From NCBI RefSeq assembly GCF_002159175.1, contig NZ_NFGZ01000004.1, positions 62,001 to 126,000 of the forward strand: DNA of 64,000 nt, given 5' to 3'. How positions within the stretch are numbered: the first letter of the stretch is position 1; each line of letters opens with the position of its first letter. The position numbers were made by a program, and so were the translations under genes. The notes under the pieces were generated by a model that was not told the DNA's origin, ran no database searches, and saw nothing but the letters and a program-made list of their open reading frames with translations. This DNA comes from Flavonifractor sp. An92 (lineage in GTDB: Bacteria > Bacillota > Clostridia > Oscillospirales > Oscillospiraceae). This document shows positions 61,686 through 64,000 of this stretch, piece by piece.

Positions 61686-63188
61686 ATGAAACTGCGTCAG
61701 CTTTTGCTGGGCGCCACCCCTTTGGGGGCGTCCGCCGACCTGGAAATGGAAATTTATGGAATAACATATGACACCCGCTCCCTCCGGCCCGGGGACCTCT
61801 TCGTGGCGCTGGAGGGGGAGAAGGAGGACGGCCACCGGCACATCGCCGAGGCCTTTGCCCTGGGGGCGGCGGCGGTGCTCTGCCGCGTTCCCCCGGAGGA
61901 GGGGGCCTGGGTACGGGTGGCCGATACCCGGGCGGCTCTGGCGGTGGTGTCGGCCAACTGGTTCGGCCATCCGGCGGAGCGGTTGACCGTCATCGGCGTC
62001 ACCGGCACCAACGGGAAAACCACCACCACCTACCTGATCAAGACCATGCTGGAGGAGGTGCTGGGGGCCAGGGTAGGCCTCATCGGCACCAACCAGATCC
62101 TCATCGCCGACCGGGAGCTCCCCGCCCGGCGGACCACCCCGGAGAGCTGGGAGCTCCACCGCCTTTTTATGCAGATGGCCTGCGCCGGATGCACCCATGT
62201 GGTGATGGAGGTCTCCTCCCACGCCCTGGCCCTCCGCCGCACCGACGGCATCCCCTTCCGGGTGGGGGTGTTCACCAACCTGACTCAGGACCACCTGGAC
62301 TTCCACCACACCATGGAGGCCTACCGGGACGCCAAGGGGAAGCTTTTTAGCCAGTGCGAGGCGGCAGTGCTGAACCTGGACGACGAGGCGGGGCGGTGGT
62401 ACGCGGACCATGTGGCCTGCCCGGTCCTCACTTACTCCGAGGGAAAAGACGAGGCCTGGCTCACCGCCCGGAACGTCACGCTGCTGCCCCGGGCGGTGCG
62501 CTTTGAAGCGGTGACCCGGGGGAGCATCGCCCGGGTGGAGGTCCCCATCCCCGGGGGCTTCACCTTATATAATGCTCTGGCAGCTCTGGGTGCGGGGCTG
62601 GCTCTGGGGCTCCCGCTGGACCGGCTGGCCCCGGCGCTCTCCCGGGCCAAAGGCGTGAAGGGCCGCATCGAGGTGGTGGACGTCCCGGCGGAGTTCACCG
62701 TCCTCATCGACTACGCCCACACCCCTGACGCCCTGGAGAACATCCTCACCACGGTCCGCAGCTTCACCGAGGGGCGGCTCATCTGCCTCTTCGGCTGCGG
62801 CGGCGACCGGGACGCCACCAAGCGCGCCCCTATGGGGGAAATCGCGGCGGCGCTGGCCGACTATGTGGTCCTCACCAGCGACAATCCCCGCAGCGAGGAC
62901 CCCCACGCCATCCTCCGGGACATTTTGAAGGGGATGACCGATTGCGACACCCCGCGCCTGGTGGTGCCCGACCGGCGGGAGGCCATCCGGGCCGCCCTCG
63001 CCATGGCACGGCCGGGGGATGTGGTGCTGCTGGCCGGCAAGGGCCACGAGACCTACCAGGAGGTCAACGGCTCCTTCCGCCACCTGGACGAGCGGGAAGA
63101 GGTGGCCGCCTTCTTCGCGGAGGAAGAGGCGGTGCCCGCCATGGCAAAACGGGAAGAGGACCAGGGGCGCTCCGGGGATATTTCGTGA
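61686..63188 (+). CDS. murE: UDP-N-acetylmuramoyl-tripeptide synthetase (meso-Dap ligase)
   Basis: MurE adds the third stem-peptide residue. The 500-residue protein has ATP loop GVTGTNGKTTTTYLI (about 104-118), DYAHTPDALENIL, and the substrate motif DNPRSEDP (about 400-407), which marks meso-diaminopimelate specificity. AAAGGGGTG precedes the ATG. Upstream lies the PASTA protein (57 bp); downstream is mraY, with no murF between them. Confidence 0.94.
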   Translation: MKLRQLLLGATPLGASADLEMEIYGITYDTRSLRPGDLFVALEGEKEDGHRHIAEAFALGAAAVLCRVPPEEGAWVRVADTRAALAVVSANWFGHPAERLTVIGVTGTNGKTTTTYLIKTMLEEVLGARVGLIGTNQILIADRELPARRTTPESWELHRLFMQMACAGCTHVVMEVSSHALALRRTDGIPFRVGVFTNLTQDHLDFHHTMEAYRDAKGKLFSQCEAAVLNLDDEAGRWYADHVACPVLTYSEGKDEAWLTARNVTLLPRAVRFEAVTRGSIARVEVPIPGGFTLYNALAALGAGLALGLPLDRLAPALSRAKGVKGRIEVVDVPAEFTVLIDYAHTPDALENILTTVRSFTEGRLICLFGCGGDRDATKRAPMGEIAAALADYVVLTSDNPRSEDPHAILRDILKGMTDCDTPRLVVPDRREAIRAALAMARPGDVVLLAGKGHETYQEVNGSFRHLDEREEVAAFFAEEEAVPAMAKREEDQGRSGDIS

Positions 63189-63278
63189 TATTTCAGGTAG
63201 AAATCAAGCGCTGTGTGTGATAAAATACCTCCTTGTGATTCTATGATTTTTTGCAAAAGAGGTATGGAGGTTCAAAGA

Positions 63279-64000
63279 ATGGATGTACGCGTGATTTTCA
63301 GCATGGTGCTGAGTTTCCTGGTGTCCGCCGTGGCGGGCCGCTTCCTCATTCCCGCCCTGCGGGCGCTCAAGGCGGGGCAGTCCATCAAGGAGATCGGACC
63401 CACCTGGCACATGACCAAGCAGGGCACCCCCACCATGGGCGGCCTGATGTTCATCCTGTCCATGGCCGTGGTGCTGGTGGTGCTGGGCTGGAAGGACCTG
63501 GTGTCCGGCCGCCTGGGCGGTCTGTATACCTATCTCTTCGCCCTGGTGTTCGGCGCCATCGGTTTCCTGGACGACTATATGAAGGTGAAGAAGAAGGAGA
63601 ATACCGGCCTTACCGCCGGGCCCAAGTTCCTGCTGCAGCTGGCGGCGGCGGTGGTGTTCACCATCCTGCTGCGCAATGAGGGCTATCTCACCGCCGACTT
63701 GTACATCCCCTTTGTGAACGTGACCTTCCAGATCCCCTGGGTGGTCTACATGGTCTTTGCCGCCTTCGTGATGGTGGGCACCGTCAACGCGGTGAACATC
63801 ACCGACGGCATCGACGGCCTGTCCAGCAGCGTCACCGTGCCGGTGGCCCTGTTCTTCACCGTGACCGCCTCGCTCTGGGGCCGCTCGGACATCAGCCTCA
63901 TCGCCGCCGCTCTGGTGGGCGGCCTGCTGGGCTTCCTCATCTATAACTTCCACCCCGCCAAGGTCTTTATGGGCGACACCGGCTCCCTCTTCATGGGCGG
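63279..64000 (+). CDS. mraY: phospho-N-acetylmuramoyl-pentapeptide transferase, 3' end cut off
   Basis: MraY moves phospho-MurNAc-pentapeptide to undecaprenyl phosphate, making lipid I. The 240 visible residues show KEIGPTWHMTKQGTPTMGGLMFI, FLDDYMKV with the catalytic Asp pair, NITDGIDGLSS and FMGDTGSLFMGG, which the window end interrupts. At least six membrane segments are present. GGAGG lies 8 bases before ATG 63279; an upstream ACCTCC can pair with it. Confidence 0.94.
   Translation, partial: MDVRVIFSMVLSFLVSAVAGRFLIPALRALKAGQSIKEIGPTWHMTKQGTPTMGGLMFILSMAVVLVVLGWKDLVSGRLGGLYTYLFALVFGAIGFLDDYMKVKKKENTGLTAGPKFLLQLAAAVVFTILLRNEGYLTADLYIPFVNVTFQIPWVVYMVFAAFVMVGTVNAVNITDGIDGLSSSVTVPVALFFTVTASLWGRSDISLIAAALVGGLLGFLIYNFHPAKVFMGDTGSLFMG

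Noticed and set aside
58227-62411. Open frame of about 1394 codons on the minus strand
   Set aside because: It is antisense to rsmH, the ftsL-like gene, the PASTA penicillin-binding protein and murE. Long antisense frames are expected from the GC-rich third positions; the translation is low complexity and matches no family.

Overview
The window is about 64 kb of a GC-rich, densely coded chromosome. MurE carries the meso-diaminopimelate-type DNPR motif, the cell-wall genes sit in a dcw-type cluster (mraZ, rsmH, ftsL-like, PASTA penicillin-binding protein, murE, mraY), glycogen genes come as a GlgC/GlgD pair, and several families are typical of clostridia (DUF4317, DUF975, the TIGR03960/TIGR03936 pair, HD-GYP/GGDEF hybrids). 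I infer a high-GC gut clostridium of the Oscillospiraceae type (Flavonifractor, Lawsonibacter or Intestinimonas-like). No phage, transposase, CRISPR array or plasmid gene is visible. The only RNA gene recognised is a tRNA-Pro(CGG).

Layout. 1-9.9 kb: a truncated TPM-domain membrane protein, small membrane proteins, ilvD divergent from an FCD-type GntR regulator, a PcrA/UvrD helicase, a cupin regulator divergent from a LysE exporter, and a polysaccharide-deacetylase lipoprotein. 10-12 kb: a three-gene set (Gx transporter, NusG-domain-II protein, ApbE) like the EetB/EetA/FmnB part of flavin-based extracellular electron transfer. 12.2-14.2 kb: a membrane protein and a DUF4317 protein. 14.3-18 kb: a FadR-type regulator divergent from a carboxylesterase plus YfcC-type transporter. 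18.1-22.2 kb: a Gld-like ABC operon. 22.4-30 kb: an SLC13-type permease, a radical-SAM/DUF2344 pair, a REC/HD-GYP/GGDEF signalling protein, and small genes. 30-34.1 kb: a complete potABCD polyamine operon. 34.3-38 kb: tRNA-Pro, ybeY, a lipoprotein, era, recO and a small HTH membrane protein. 38.4-47.8 kb: a five-gene glycogen operon glgB-C-D-A-P. 48-55.8 kb: a D,D-carboxypeptidase, mobA, mutS2, HPr, uvrC, rsmD. 55.8-64 kb: coaD, a coiled-coil protein, then the division and cell-wall cluster, cut by the window end inside mraY.

The best candidates for something undescribed are: (1) a ~377-bp structured element present twice (38.0 and 52.9 kb), with long terminal pairing and internal hairpins whose sequence changes between copies while pairing is kept; (2) histone-H1-like Lys/Ala/Pro tails fused to both glycogen synthase and branching enzyme; (3) a near-consensus Firmicutes LexA box upstream of the division cluster; (4) a tandem operator over the ilvD promoter beside its likely FCD regulator. 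Promoters are readable throughout, and a TTGCAA -35 box with 17-bp spacing recurs at four genes.
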